From positions 33,944,082-34,008,081 of the forward strand of contig NC_067207.1 in assembly GCF_026262505.1 (NCBI RefSeq): DNA of 64,000 nucleotides, given 5' to 3'. The notes under the pieces are model-generated. The model was not told the origin of the DNA. It did no database searches and worked only from the letters and a program-made list of their open reading frames with translations. The translations under genes were made by a program, and so were the position numbers. Positions 1 through 9,876 of this stretch are shown here, in pieces (the stretch's first letter is position 1; the number at the start of each line of letters is the position of its first letter). The DNA is from Trichomonas vaginalis G3 (taxonomy: Eukaryota; Parabasalia; Trichomonadida; Trichomonadidae).

Positions 1-3000
1 TGTTGAAATGCACTATGACTTCTTCTTGACAAACATAAAGAATCTTACGAAATAAAGATGTATGATTTAACAGAATATGAAGGCTTAACGATGTCAGATG
101 TAAAGAAAGGCAAACCAAAAAAGAGACCATATAGAGATGAAAGCACACTGACAAATGACCAGAAAGCCATTTTGGAAGCTCTTAAGCAAACAGGAAACCC
201 AGCACTTATAGAAAGCTTTTGGAAAGATAATGGTGAAAAGAAGTTTTATAAGAAGAGAAGCGGTCAGTTCTGGAAGTATCTTTGCACATTACCTATAAAT
301 CTTGAACGCTACCAAATCTTCAATGAACTGAACAAAAGAACTGCAACACTTATGACAGGACAATTGTTTCGTTTATGCTTGCATTCAGGCTGGAGTAAAT
401 GAAGAAACTATTGACCACATGAGAGAAGTCATTCGTGTTAGAGACTTTCCTCAAAGTAAAGTACAAGAAATTTCTGACGCAACAGGTATAGCATTTAATG
501 TTACCATTGGTTACTTCAATGACTCAAGACATAATGAAATAAAGAGATACATACCAAAAGAATGTGAAACTGTTCGAACTATTGACTTACTTCTTGTTGA
601 AGACCACTACATGCTAAATGAAAGACTTCCAATGACAACATATTTCATTCGAAACTATATAGAAATCTTGAAGGAGTGTGGTGGAATGAACATTGAAAAC
701 AGATGAAAATATATACAAAGAGAGAAGATAAATATGTAGTTCGCATGGATAGAACTACACCGCTATGGGATGTTATGAAAACATTGTGGGAGTGCAAATA
801 TTTTGAACCTATTTCTTATGGAGAACTTTTCACATATACGACTGACTTATATAAACAGAACCTTGCACCATTTAAAGATTTGACATATGCTCCAAAGTAT
901 TGTGTACAACTGAAGAAGAAAGCAGAGTCAAAAGAAGTAAATAAAGCTAAATGTAAGTTCATACCTGAGCACGTTTTCTTTGCTGACTTTGAGTGTAGTA
1001 CGGATGGCTTTCATAAAGCTTTTAACATCTGTTATGACAGTGAAGATGGTTCAGTTAGTGAAAGCATTTGGGGTCAAAACTGTGCAACAGAATTTTTGGA
1101 AAGACTTCCTGACAAGAGTTTAATATATTTCCATAACCTCAGTTATGACATAAACTTCATCTTAAGACACATGACAGAAGTGAAAGGAACTCCCATCATT
1201 AAAGGTTCACGAACAATGCAAATAACTGGTTTATATAAAGGACGGGCAATTATTATAAAAGACTCTTACAGTGTTATAAATAAGAAGCTTAAACTATTTC
1301 CTGCTATGTTTAACTTACAAACAGGACCGAAAGAAGTATTTCCATATAACTACTACAGCAGTGTTTTGTTAGCAAATGACAACAGAACTGGTGTCATTTC
1401 TGAAGCATGTAAGTTTATCCATGATGCAGATACATTTATGAAGAACATAGATTCCATCAAAGGTTGCAGAATAGATGAAAACCACTTCGACTTAGAAAAA
1501 TATAGCACGTTTTACTGCAAACAAGATGTAAGAATTTTAAGAGAAGGTTTTGTAAAGTTCCGCAATGACTTATTGAAAGAGTTTGATTTAAACGTTTATG
1601 ACTACGTTAGTATTTGTTCTATTGCTAACAAATTGTTTGAGAACAGAGTATACTTCCCGAATGGAAATCTTTATGACCTCTCAAATAAACCAAGAGAATT
1701 TATTTCGAGATGCATTCAAGGTGGAAGATGTATGTTGTCAGATAACATGAAACAAAAGAGCAAAAAGAAACTCATTGCTGACTTCGACACTGTTTCATTA
1801 TATCCTTCAGCTATAGCAAGACTTTATACTTTAGAAGGTATTCCAAAAGTATTGAAGGAAGAAATGTTAAGCACAGAGTATCTCATGAGACATTTATTCG
1901 ATGACGACCAAAAGGAACCCATTGGTGAAAAGTTTATGTCTGGCTTCTTTGTTCTCATTAAGATAACAGAGATTGGTATACCCAGACACTTTCATTTAAT
2001 AGTTTGCGACCCTGAACTAAATCCAGAACTTAACGTTCCAAGAAGTTCAAACACTTGCTGTCTCATGTATGTTGACCATATAACATTACAAGACCTCATA
2101 AAATATCAAGGTGTCAAATGTGAAGTGTTGCAAGGATACTATTACGATGGAAACAGAGATATGAGAATAAGAGATGAAGTAAAGAAGTTGTTTGAGTTAA
2201 GGTTAAAGTATAAGAAAGAAGAAAACCCCTTACAAGAAATTATAAAACTCATTCTGAACAGCATTTATGGCAAAACTATTCTATCTCCTATTGAGTCAAA
2301 AATAACCATAGTAGATGACAAAGATGCTATAAGATATGCTATAAGAAATTACAACCATATAGTGAAGTTCGAAGGTTTGGATGGTTCAGATAAAACTATT
2401 TTCAAGCTAACGAAAAGCATTTGCAGACACTTTAACTTCTGTCCACTTGGTGTTAATATTCTGTCTATGTCAAAACGTATTATGAATGAAGTATTCTGTA
2501 CTGCAGAGGACATGGGACTTCAAATCTTTTACCAGGATACCGACAGTATGCACTTATATAATGAAGACATCCCAAAGCTTGCAGCAGAGTTTAAGAAGAG
2601 ATATGGTCGCGAACTTATAGGAAAGAACCTTGGTCAATTTCATAGCGACTTTGCAGAAATAACACCTGGAAAACAAAGTTTAGCTTATAAAAGTATTTTC
2701 TGTGGAAAGAAGACCTACATAGACTTACTCACTAACGATTTAAATGAAGTTGCATTTCACTGCAGAATGAAAGGCGTGAAGCAAGATGTTATTGCTTTAA
2801 CCGCTAATGAAATGTTTCCTGAAGCTATACAATGCTATTACAATGAAGATAAGAACATTCACATACCTGTTGGAACATATGACAAAGACTCTGAGTTCAG
2901 TTTAATGAAACTTTACAAAGCACTTCATGATGGTCAAGAGATTGCATTCGACTTATGTAAGTCATGTCAACCTTGCTTTGCTGAAAAGTTCAACTTTTCA

Positions 3001-3042
3001 ATAACGACTAAAACAAGCTTTATTCGTAAGTTGAAGTTCTGA
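1..3042 (+). pseudogene. Protein-primed DNA polymerase B of element C, partial and broken
   Basis: This is the replicative polymerase of the element, a family-B enzyme that starts synthesis from a terminal protein. In the open frame from 703, the exonuclease motifs are FFADFECS (about residue 92), FHNLSYDINF (143) and YCKQDVRIL (271). The polymerase motifs are DFDTVSLYPSA (360), LILNSIYGKT (516) and YQDTDSM (610). The 5' end lies outside the window and the remainder has about two breaks. The same gene in element B (14587-18392) shows the full N-terminal extension. It converges on the minus-strand gene ending at 3103. Confidence 0.9.
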
Positions 3043-3102
3043 GGTCATTTATTTTTGTCAGCAATGAGGTCATTCGTGATAAAAATAAAGCTAGCGTAGA
3101 TT

Positions 3103-3960
3103 TTACAATACTGCGATGGTAGAGTTTAAGAGTTGTGCTTCAATGTAGAGACAGTCCTTCCCATCTGGAGGCAAGAACACTGGACATTTATGGTCATGAG
3201 TGGAGAACATGTCTATCCAAAACTCACGATTGAAGCCAGTTAATTTATAGTATTTAGGGTTAGGAAGTGGTGAAGTTCTTGTATGACCAATGAACTCATT
3301 TTCAACGCCTTTGGCTATATTAGAGTAAAGTATTGCTTGCTTTCTATCCCAAATGCCAGGTGTTACAATCTTTGAAAATTCATTTTTCCTCGGAAGCATT
3401 GCATCATAATTGAAAACATTCTTAAAATCATCACTTGGTTCGGAGATTTGAAATCTTATACGTAATGGATTTTCTTTCTTTTTAGCGACTTCATTGAATG
3501 GTGAGAATACAATGAATTGACAGTCATGAGTTCCATCTTCATTTTCATTAAATTCATAATGAAAGTCTATAAGTTGTGGCTGACTACCTTCTTCTTTCAG
3601 TTGTGCAAGAAACTCACGTAAAGGCTGTAAAGTTTGTACTTCAATGTTGAACTTTTTCTCGAACATCTCATTAAATGAAATCATACATTGTTGCAATGTT
3701 GTATCGTCTTTAAAGTATTTGTATATGTGAATGTTTTGGGCGCTTAAAGACTGTTCGTCATTTTCTATCTCGACTTGAAGTATAAAGTCAACCTTTCTGA
3801 AAGCACGTGTTATATACATAGATGTTATGCCAATGTACTTCTCTTCATTTATGTTCACAATCCAGTCTGTTGGAAACTTAAACGTTACTCTGTTCCCCTT
3901 TATTTTGACGTCAGGGTTTTCACTACTGAACGCAACAGTTAAAGGTATTTGTCTATACAT
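3103..3960 (-). CDS. Minor capsid (penton-like) candidate, element C
   Basis: This is a 285-aa open gene. Its N-terminal part has the pattern FKFPTDWIVNINEEKYIGIT (about residues 27-46), shared in outline with the candidates at 29203, 46924 and 53833: an aromatic, a Pro-x-x-Trp/Arg-Trp step, then a conserved Ile-Gly/Ile-Arg strand. Its C-terminal part ends in an acidic/aromatic beta-rich segment. Maverick genomes encode a single-jelly-roll penton protein, and this family is the best candidate, but the fold is inferred from pattern and context only. The start is chosen at 3960, 14 nt after the TTTTTATCC motif found before most genes here. Confidence 0.5.
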   Translation of the reverse strand: MYRQIPLTVAFSSENPDVKIKGNRVTFKFPTDWIVNINEEKYIGITSMYITRAFRKVDFILQVEIENDEQSLSAQNIHIYKYFKDDTTLQQCMISFNEMFEKKFNIEVQTLQPLREFLAQLKEEGSQPQLIDFHYEFNENEDGTHDCQFIVFSPFNEVAKKKENPLRIRFQISEPSDDFKNVFNYDAMLPRKNEFSKIVTPGIWDRKQAILYSNIAKGVENEFIGHTRTSPLPNPKYYKLTGFNREFWIDMFSTHDHKCPVFLPPDGKDCLYIEAQLLNSTIAVL

Positions 3961-3984
3961 TTAATTCGGATAAAAATAAACCAT

Positions 3985-4239
3985 TTACTCTTTCTTTGCT
4001 TCAGCTTCTTTAGCTTTTGCTTCTTCTCTAGCTTTTTTCGCCAGCAAACGTGGGTTCTTCTGTCTTCCAGCAGCTAATGCAGCTAGTTGTTTTTCACTAA
4101 GTTTTCTCTTTGGTCTCTCTGGCTTTTGTTCTTGTTTTTGTTCCTTCAGTTCGGATAAAATTTGCTCGCGAATTTCTTTCTTCAATGCTTCAACATCTAT
4201 GACACCTTGGGTCTTGTCCGTAGGGCTTGTCTGAGTCAT
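3985..4239 (-). CDS. Small highly charged basic protein, element C
   Basis: This gene encodes 84 aa, open, with a Lys/Glu/Arg-rich helix-forming sequence throughout. The C-terminal half contains PKRKLSEKQLAALAAGRQKN followed by alternating Lys/Ala/Glu. Such a composition fits a DNA-binding or capsid-core helper, but no family is recognised. It lies 24 bp upstream of the minor-capsid candidate on the same strand and diverges from the gene at 4284 across a 44-bp spacer. An intact copy is at 13391-13645 in element B. Confidence 0.6.
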   Translation of the reverse strand: MTQTSPTDKTQGVIDVEALKKEIREQILSELKEQKQEQKPERPKRKLSEKQLAALAAGRQKNPRLLAKKAREEAKAKEAEAKKE

Positions 4240-4283
4240 TTGACTGCAGATAAAAAACTAAATTAAAACTTTAACCGATGTAA
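4240..4283. promoter_or_regulatory. Divergent promoter between two small genes
   Basis: This 44-bp spacer separates oppositely oriented start codons at 4239 and 4284. Read toward the minus-strand gene it contains TTTTTTATCTGCAGTCAA directly before ATG, the same start-proximal motif seen at most genes of these elements. Mirrored in element B at about 13346-13390. Confidence 0.5.
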
Positions 4284-4718
4284 AATGAGCTTGTCAAAAT
4301 CAGAGCGAGAGTCTATTATATTAAATGACGCAAGAGGAATACAACATCCTTTCTATTACGTAAGTCAGAGTAAAGATGGTAAAATATACGTAAGAAAAAG
4401 AAAGGTCCATTAGCGAATGCAGAGAGCGACAACATTAAGGTGCATGGCAAGGGTGAAGTCCACGAAGCCCATATAAAACCTTCTGTTCAAACTGAAAAGT
4501 CAATAGAACCAGAAGAAAAGAAGCCAGATGTACTTTCAATAACGAACCAAGAGCTTATTGCAAAGTTCGTGAATTTCATTGAAAAACAAACCGAGTCAAA
4601 GAACCCTGACCCGCCAGTGAAAGAAGTTGAGACAAAAGAGAATGTACAGTTCATTGAAAATGTCAAGAAACAACTTCCACCACGAATACCAAGAAGAAGA
4701 GTGAGAATAATGAAGTAA
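4284..4718 (+). pseudogene. Small 'YV-DG-RK' domain protein, element C, broken
   Basis: The N-terminal part has the pattern SII-x3-AR-G-x2-HPFYYV-x5-DGKIYVRKRK, which also occurs, more loosely, in the proteins at 51031 and 6855. The C-terminal part is Glu/Lys-rich and ends with a basic PRIPRRRVR tail. One break is apparent. No known family is recognised. It has a short in-frame duplication near 4454-4470 relative to the B copy. Confidence 0.5.
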
Positions 4719-4745
4719 ATAGATATTTTTATCTGAAGTAAATAC

Positions 4746-6320
4746 ATGCAGAACGAACAGCTAAACGAATTTACTCCAGCAGAGCATATTCATCAGATTC
4801 GCTCATATTTCGATATCATAGACAATGCAGTTCAAATTGGTGACACTAATAGAAAATATTCTGACGCAAAGATTCCATCACAACCTGGAACTGCTAAAGA
4901 TAACACATGGGTAACATTCAATCTCTCACCTCCTGGTGAAAATATGTTGGACCTTTACAATACATTCATTACGTATAAAATGGAAGGTCAATTTATTGCA
5001 GATAAAGAAATTGGTTCAGGTTCCAATAAAACAAACCCACCAGGATTTTGGATTGGTTTCGATGACGCTTTCTATGCAGTTGCTGGATATCAAATCCTTG
5101 CAAATGGTCGTATCGTATATTCTCAAGACAACGCAAGAGAAGAAGCATATATAACTTCAAACTCACAAACTACCGAACAAATAAAGAAAGTAGATGTTTT
5201 CTCAAAGACTCGACATGAAGATGTATGGAGTCATTCGGGAACATGCAGAACAGGACAAATTGTTAGTGGTCCAATTACAGCAGGAAAATCATTTGATTTT
5301 AAGCTTCGTTTAAGAATTCCTGTTAGAAGATTCCTTCCATTAGAAGCTATTCGATTTATTCCAGCTTTTGCAGGAAACATTCAGCTTAAAGTAAAGTTCA
5401 GTAGCGACGCCTTACAATGCACATCTATATCTGTAAATGATATCATTGCTTTCAATCCAACTCTTAAAGTTGCATTTGCTTCAGATTCAAATCCACCGAC
5501 AAATAAATTTGTTCCATGGAATGAACCATTCACTATGATAACGAAGGCAGTAGAAGCTAGTGGAACAGTTACTATTACAACTGTAACCCAGCAACTATTT
5601 CGAACAAAGATGGATTTTAATGAATGTTTCATTCATCCAAAGTCATTCTCTTTAGACCCTAACATTTATACAGAACTTGTAGAACATTATACAAACGAGG
5701 CTTTATGTTTTCCTGTTAAAGTTATGGATTGGATTCCTATGGACGGTTCATTCTCAAAGAATACAGATAGTTCAAGTGCAACATTTACAGCAGCTTATAC
5801 GCCTATTAATGTTAAAAGTATTTGGGCACTATTTAGAAAGAAAGACAACTATTATGTTAATTTTGAGAACCCTAAGTTTAAATATCTTCAGCTTTCCATG
5901 GGAGCTTATGGAAATATGCCTGCAGAACCTGAAAAATCATATGGACCTGTATTTTATGAAATGGTTGCGAACGCTTGCAATACAAACAATGATATGATAG
6001 GATTTAATGAAGATGTTATGAGGTCATTGGTGGATGATGGTAGTGTGGAACATAAATGGGATAGCTATGACAACACACATTTCTTATGTGGTTTTCCAAC
6101 AGAAGTGGACTTTTGCTTCCAGCAAGGTCAAACATCTACTGCTCCAATAACATACAAATTGTCTGTTAAAGGACCTATTGAACTAGCAACTGAAAATGTA
6201 CCAAAGCCACTTATTGGATTTATGAGGGATTGTTGCTTTGCAATACAAGTAAGACAGTCAGGCATACCAATAATAAGACTTGACGACTATAACTTAGCAA
6301 CTGACGACAGTGAGGAATAA
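4746..6320 (+). CDS. Major capsid protein (double jelly-roll), element C
   Basis: This gene encodes 524 aa and is open from end to end. The mid-region from about residue 184 to 220 (FKLRLRIPVRRFLPLEAIRF, then a Pro-Ala-Phe-Ala-Gly turn and an alternating NIQLKVKF strand) matches the hinge-like pattern typical of Polinton and NCLDV double jelly-roll capsid proteins. The length also fits the family. The start is preceded by ATTTTTATCTGAAGTAAATAC. The product would assemble as capsid trimers. A broken copy in the opposite orientation is at 11322-12893. Confidence 0.75.
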   Translation: MQNEQLNEFTPAEHIHQIRSYFDIIDNAVQIGDTNRKYSDAKIPSQPGTAKDNTWVTFNLSPPGENMLDLYNTFITYKMEGQFIADKEIGSGSNKTNPPGFWIGFDDAFYAVAGYQILANGRIVYSQDNAREEAYITSNSQTTEQIKKVDVFSKTRHEDVWSHSGTCRTGQIVSGPITAGKSFDFKLRLRIPVRRFLPLEAIRFIPAFAGNIQLKVKFSSDALQCTSISVNDIIAFNPTLKVAFASDSNPPTNKFVPWNEPFTMITKAVEASGTVTITTVTQQLFRTKMDFNECFIHPKSFSLDPNIYTELVEHYTNEALCFPVKVMDWIPMDGSFSKNTDSSSATFTAAYTPINVKSIWALFRKKDNYYVNFENPKFKYLQLSMGAYGNMPAEPEKSYGPVFYEMVANACNTNNDMIGFNEDVMRSLVDDGSVEHKWDSYDNTHFLCGFPTEVDFCFQQGQTSTAPITYKLSVKGPIELATENVPKPLIGFMRDCCFAIQVRQSGIPIIRLDDYNLATDDSEE

Positions 6321-6350
6321 AGGATGAACGTTTATTTTTAAAGCTTATAA

Positions 6351-6807
6351 ATGAGTTCTTCATCAAGCTCTCGTGAACCTTCACCATCTATGAAACAAAC
6401 TTTACCAAACGATTATGGAGCACCTATTGAATATTTCTTACGAGCTGCACAATGGCAAAGAGCAGTTCACCAAGGTTAGGTGTTCCACCAGCTCCTGTCA
6501 AAAATAGCATTTGGTCAAGTCCTTATATAAGATATGGTCTCCCACTAGGTTTGCTAGCTACAGCAGGAGCAGTTATGATGTTGAAAAGAAATAAAGCAAA
6601 TGTTATAAATAATACTGAAGTAGCTGAAGTTAAACAAACTCCAACACCTTCGTCAAAACCAACGCCTTCACAAGCAAAACCTTCAATGACTCCTGAACCT
6701 ATGAAGTACAAACTCCTGTTCAAAAGTCAACTCCTAAACCGACTCCAACATTTAAACCAGAACCTACGCCTCAAATAAATCGTAAAACTCCTGCGTTTCC
6801 TTACTGA
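6351..6807 (+). pseudogene. Membrane-anchored proline/threonine-rich protein, element C, broken
   Basis: The product is Ser-rich at the start. It has a hydrophobic segment (YGLPLGLLATAGAVMMLKRN) that reads as one transmembrane helix followed by positive charges, and then a Pro/Thr/Lys-rich tail. It lies immediately downstream of the capsid gene and is likely a particle or membrane component. No family is recognised. The copy at 10835-11291 corresponds. About two breaks. Confidence 0.55.
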
Positions 6808-6854
6808 AAAATAACGTTATTTTTATTTTATTTGAACATTTTTATTTGATTGAA

Positions 6855-7091
6855 ATGACGACTAAAGTCACTGAAGCAATGAAACAAAAGTTTTTGGTAG
6901 AATACATTAAATCAGGAATTATTCCAGAAGGTTTTTACGTTCATACTATGAAGGATGGTAGAGTTCAGTTTAGAAAGATAAAGCAACCATTAGATAGAGA
7001 AGGAATTTTGAGAAAGATTAAACTTCATGAGGACAACATTGCTGAACTTAAGAAGAAGTTAGAAGAGTTGGAGAAAGGAAGAGAGTTATAA
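6855..7091 (+). CDS. Small 'YV-DG-RK' protein with coiled coil, element C
   Basis: This gene encodes 78 aa. It contains GFYVHTMKDGRVQFRKIKQP, the same small pattern as in the proteins at 4284 and 51031, followed by a heptad-like helix of Ile/Leu/Lys/Glu to the C-terminus. The ATG at 6855 is preferred over an upstream TTG because it follows TTTTTATTTGATTGAA. It is the last gene before the terminal region. Function unknown. Confidence 0.6.
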   Translation: MTTKVTEAMKQKFLVEYIKSGIIPEGFYVHTMKDGRVQFRKIKQPLDREGILRKIKLHEDNIAELKKKLEELEKGREL

Positions 7092-7107
7092 AGCAATGAA
7101 TTCAACA

Positions 7108-7138
7108 GACCCAAAGGGTCAGAGCCGCTTTGCGGCTA
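7108..7138. repeat. GC-rich double mini-hairpin insertion
   Basis: Two perfect hairpins lie back to back: GACCCAAAGGGTC (7108-7120) and AGCCGCTTTGCGGCT (7123-7137). The flanks ...TTCAACA and GGTTAGAAATGAGG are contiguous in the two B copies (about 10530 and 30840), so this 31-bp block is an insertion at an otherwise empty site. Confidence 0.85.
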
Positions 7139-7912
7139 GGTTAGAAATGAGGTTAGAAAACGTGTTAGATCTAACATTCTAACATAAACATTATTTTTGT
7201 GCTATGTTTTCATACGTGTGAGGGTGGTGATATCATTAATTTTTAAATAAATGTGGGAACAAAAATATAACATTTCTACTCAGCAGGAATGAGACCCTTA
7301 CTGACTATGTATTCGTTTAATGCTTGATGAAAACAATGGTACATATTATCGTATGGGTATACACAACGTCTGTTTCCATCGTCGTCGTATATGTAGAGCT
7401 CAAATCCAGTCCAACCTTCTTTTGTACAATATGTAGCTTTATTTAAGTATGCATTTATGTAGATAAGGCAATTTTTTTCATCGCTCCAGAAATAATTTTT
7501 GTTCTTTGTTGAAATAGTTTTCGTTCCTCTGCGACATAAGGAATGTATGCAATGAACTTTGCGTCATAAGGGATTGTAATATATTCAGGGTTTCTTTCAT
7601 CGTCAATGGGTCTGTCTTTGTTAAAATGCATGTTTCTCAGTTTTACTTGAGTTTTGAATAGTTCACGGAAACGTTCTGGGAAAGAGTCATAGTAAATGTA
7701 GTCGGACATGTCTTGTAATGAAATAAAAAATTAAAAAAAATAAAAATAAGGTTATTTTTTATTTAGTGAGGATGGTAGTGAATTCGTTAGTGAAGTCGTT
7801 AGTGAAGTCGTTAGTGAAGTCGTTTATGTGTCAGATGGTTTTGTAAATATTTAAGGTTATGTTGGGTAAGGTGGAACGCAGTGCCGCCGTACCCAACATA
7901 GTCATACTAACT
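7139..7912. repeat. Right terminal region of element C
   Basis: The first 100 bp (to about 7240) match the inner part of element B's terminal repeat, including the palindrome GTTAGATCTAAC. Beyond that the sequence differs, but it keeps the same plan: an inward terminal gene on the minus strand, then 12-bp GTTAGTGAAGTC repeats (about 7783-7825), then a hairpin around GGAACGCAGTGCC, then the end ACTAACT. This is the same order as in B's termini. Confidence 0.7.
7272..7709 (-). pseudogene. Terminal-repeat gene of element C, broken
   Basis: This occupies the same position as B's 94-aa terminal-repeat gene. It shares a tyrosine/aromatic-rich character and a Pro-Tyr-Asp turn (PYDD in B), but overall identity is low. 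It has at least one break. Function unknown; its placement within the terminal repeat is the main clue. Confidence 0.45.
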
Positions 7913-8490
7913 AACATAACCGCCTGCTGCCATAAGTCTTTGACGCCAACCCATACCAGCTAATGAAGGTTGACTTGGTTTAGTTTGGAAACTAAACTTT
8001 GGTTTTGGTTTATCTTCAGTTTTTGGTTTCTTCTTCTATCGGTTTTTTCGTCACTTTTCGGTTCCTCTGACTTTACTTCACTTGCAGGAACAGTTGTGTC
8101 GTCAACATCTTCATAAATATCATATGCCATTTGTTTTTGTTTTCCTTTCAACTTTTTGTGTTTGTTGTAAAGTTTAGAATATTTCGACTCTAAGTCAATG
8201 AGATGTTCTATAATGAACTGTTGGTCAGTGAAGTAAACTTTTCCATCTGTTGTCTCGAAAGCTCCTTCAGACTTCAATATTTTTATTTGTGAGAGTCTGT
8301 TTCTTTTTTGAGATACTTGCCGTTCCATTTTTATGAAAAGTGACTTTGTAGTTAGAGTTTGTATTTCCAGACCTGGCACTTTCTATTATTGAATTTTTCT
8401 CTTCATCTGTAAGTTCTTTGACAGGTTTTGACAATGGTTCTGAACTTTTTGTTTGTGGTGTCAATCTACCGTTTCAACTTCTTCGGTCAT
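7913..8490 (-). pseudogene. Charged coiled-coil protein of element A, broken copy
   Basis: Corresponds to the open gene at 51031-51615. Its 3' end is interrupted by the insertion of element C, and it has other damage. See 51031 for the description of the protein. Confidence 0.7.
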
Positions 8491-8508
8491 TTCATCTCAG
8501 TAAAAAAT

Positions 8509-8660
8509 TTAGTTTGGTTTGTTTTCAACTGGTTGTTGAGGTTTTTAAGTCGGCTAAAACTTCCTGAGGTATAGGAAGAACTTGACAAACACGTTGTGTA
8601 ACTGCTGGAAGCCGACAAATCCATCTTGAACCCATTTGTCTCAATGCTGTATTGTTTCAT
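8509..8660 (-). pseudogene. 50-aa basic/proline-rich microprotein of element A, broken copy
   Basis: Corresponds to the open small gene at 50859-51011, including the TTTTTTACTGAGATGAA leader before the start. Broken here. Confidence 0.6.
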
Positions 8661-8679
8661 TTCATCTCAGTAAAAAATT

Positions 8680-9078
8680 TTACATTCCCAAGTTTGAGGT
8701 GGTTGCGGTTGGTTATTGTTTACCCACTGTTGTGCATGGTTATATCCTCTGTTAAAGAATCTTTCACCTTGGTCCATATAGTGTCCTGCTTGGTTATAGT
8801 AGTCATTTGCTTTGTTATAATAATTTCCTGCTTGTCTTCCTACATTGTCCATCCATCCTTGAACTTTTCCTCTTGTTTCAGGATTTGGAATAAGATTTGT
8901 TGCATCTCGTGCTACATCCCAACCTTTCTGTACAGTTTGTATAATAGGTTGTGCTTTCTCTTTAAGTATACCTAATGTACTCAAAATCTTCCTTCCAACT
9001 CCAAATACACCTCTGGCTATTGTTCCCACTGCGGGTAAAAATCTAGATGCGACTCCTGCTAATGCGCCAATAAACCAT
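8680..9078 (-). pseudogene. Glycine-led membrane-active-like protein of element A, broken copy
   Basis: Corresponds to the open gene at 50438-50839. It diverges from the integrase across 17 bp, as in the other arm. Broken near its start. Confidence 0.7.
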
Positions 9079-9095
9079 TTCTTATGGGTTAAAAA

Positions 9096-9876
9096 ATGAC
9101 GAATCCAAACAAGGACCCCTATGTTTCTAAGGCAACAAAAAAAGCACTCATGATAAAAATCTTTAGTTCAACACCAAATGCTTGGTTTATGGATATCTTG
9201 GAAAACATTCCGAGGTATAGAGAAGATGGACCTCCATACTGGCTAATATTTGTTGGTCAAAACACAAGTACTGTGAAGCCATACCATTATGGTCCAAAAA
9301 TATTTTAGATGTGAAAACTGCTTTGACAATATTCGTTGACAAATACCATCCAACAAAACTGACATCTGACTGTGAAAGTTCTTTCAAATCAGACGATATT
9401 AAAAACTATCTGCGTTCAAAAAATGTAAACAATATTTCATTGTCGACCAAAACCATTCTGCTCTTGGTGTCATTGACGGTTGTATAAAAATGTTAAGAGA
9501 CTTAAACCAACCACAAGGTGGTGAAGCAAATGAAATGTCATATGACGACAAATATAGACACTTCTCCATGGCAAAGATGAGACAAGTTTTAAATATTTAC
9601 AATAACCGTAAACAAAAAGGTTTGGGAAACCACTCCCCCGAAGAAATGAAAAACAACCCCGACTTAGAGAAAGACTATATATTTAATAATTTAGTCAAAA
9701 GAGACAAACAAGAAAGAATGCCGGGCTTCAAACTTCAGAAAGGAGACAAAGTAAAAATAGAAATACCTAAACGCGACCCATATGAAAATACTATTGACTA
9801 TGACAACAATGGGAACCCGACAGGTACTCACATTCGTGTTCGTAAAAATAGAAGAAAGTATACAAGAGAATATTAT
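9096..9876 (+). pseudogene. Retroviral-type integrase of element A, 5' part, interrupted by element B
   Basis: Matches the open integrase at 49461-50420 up to the residues YTREYY, where element B begins; the gene resumes at 31509-31690. This part also carries other damage. The insertion duplicated ATTAT (or TATTAT with one ambiguous base) at the two junctions. Confidence 0.88.

Larger units (their letters stand above)
1..7912. mobile_element. Maverick/Polinton element C, right part (left end lies before the window)
   Basis: This stretch carries a protein-primed polymerase, a minor-capsid candidate, a major capsid protein and several small genes, and ends in a terminal region at 7912 whose last bases (ACTAACT) match the terminus of element B. 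Positions 1-7107 are a near-identical inverted copy of about 10540-17630 in B, so C and B belong to one subfamily and are young. C sits at the very end of a gene of element A, which resumes at 7913. The element is partly broken (roughly half a dozen breaks in view), but its capsid gene is open. Assignment to Maverick/Polinton is firm; the left boundary is unseen. Confidence 0.88.
7913..9876. mobile_element. Maverick/Polinton element A, slice between two inserted elements
   Basis: Inverted counterpart of about 49640-51607. It is bounded on the left by the end of C and on the right by the start of B; A resumes at 31509. It holds broken copies of three small genes and the 5' part of the integrase gene, with perhaps five breaks besides the two insertions. 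Confidence 0.85.

Noticed and set aside
7285-7445. Possible tRNA or structured RNA in C's terminal region
   Set aside because: No cloverleaf or A/B box found; sequence reads better as part of the broken terminal gene.
8652-8975. 107-codon hydrophobic frame antisense to the broken gene at 8680-9078
   Set aside because: Shadow of the real gene; the mirror at 50543-50824 is likewise antisense.
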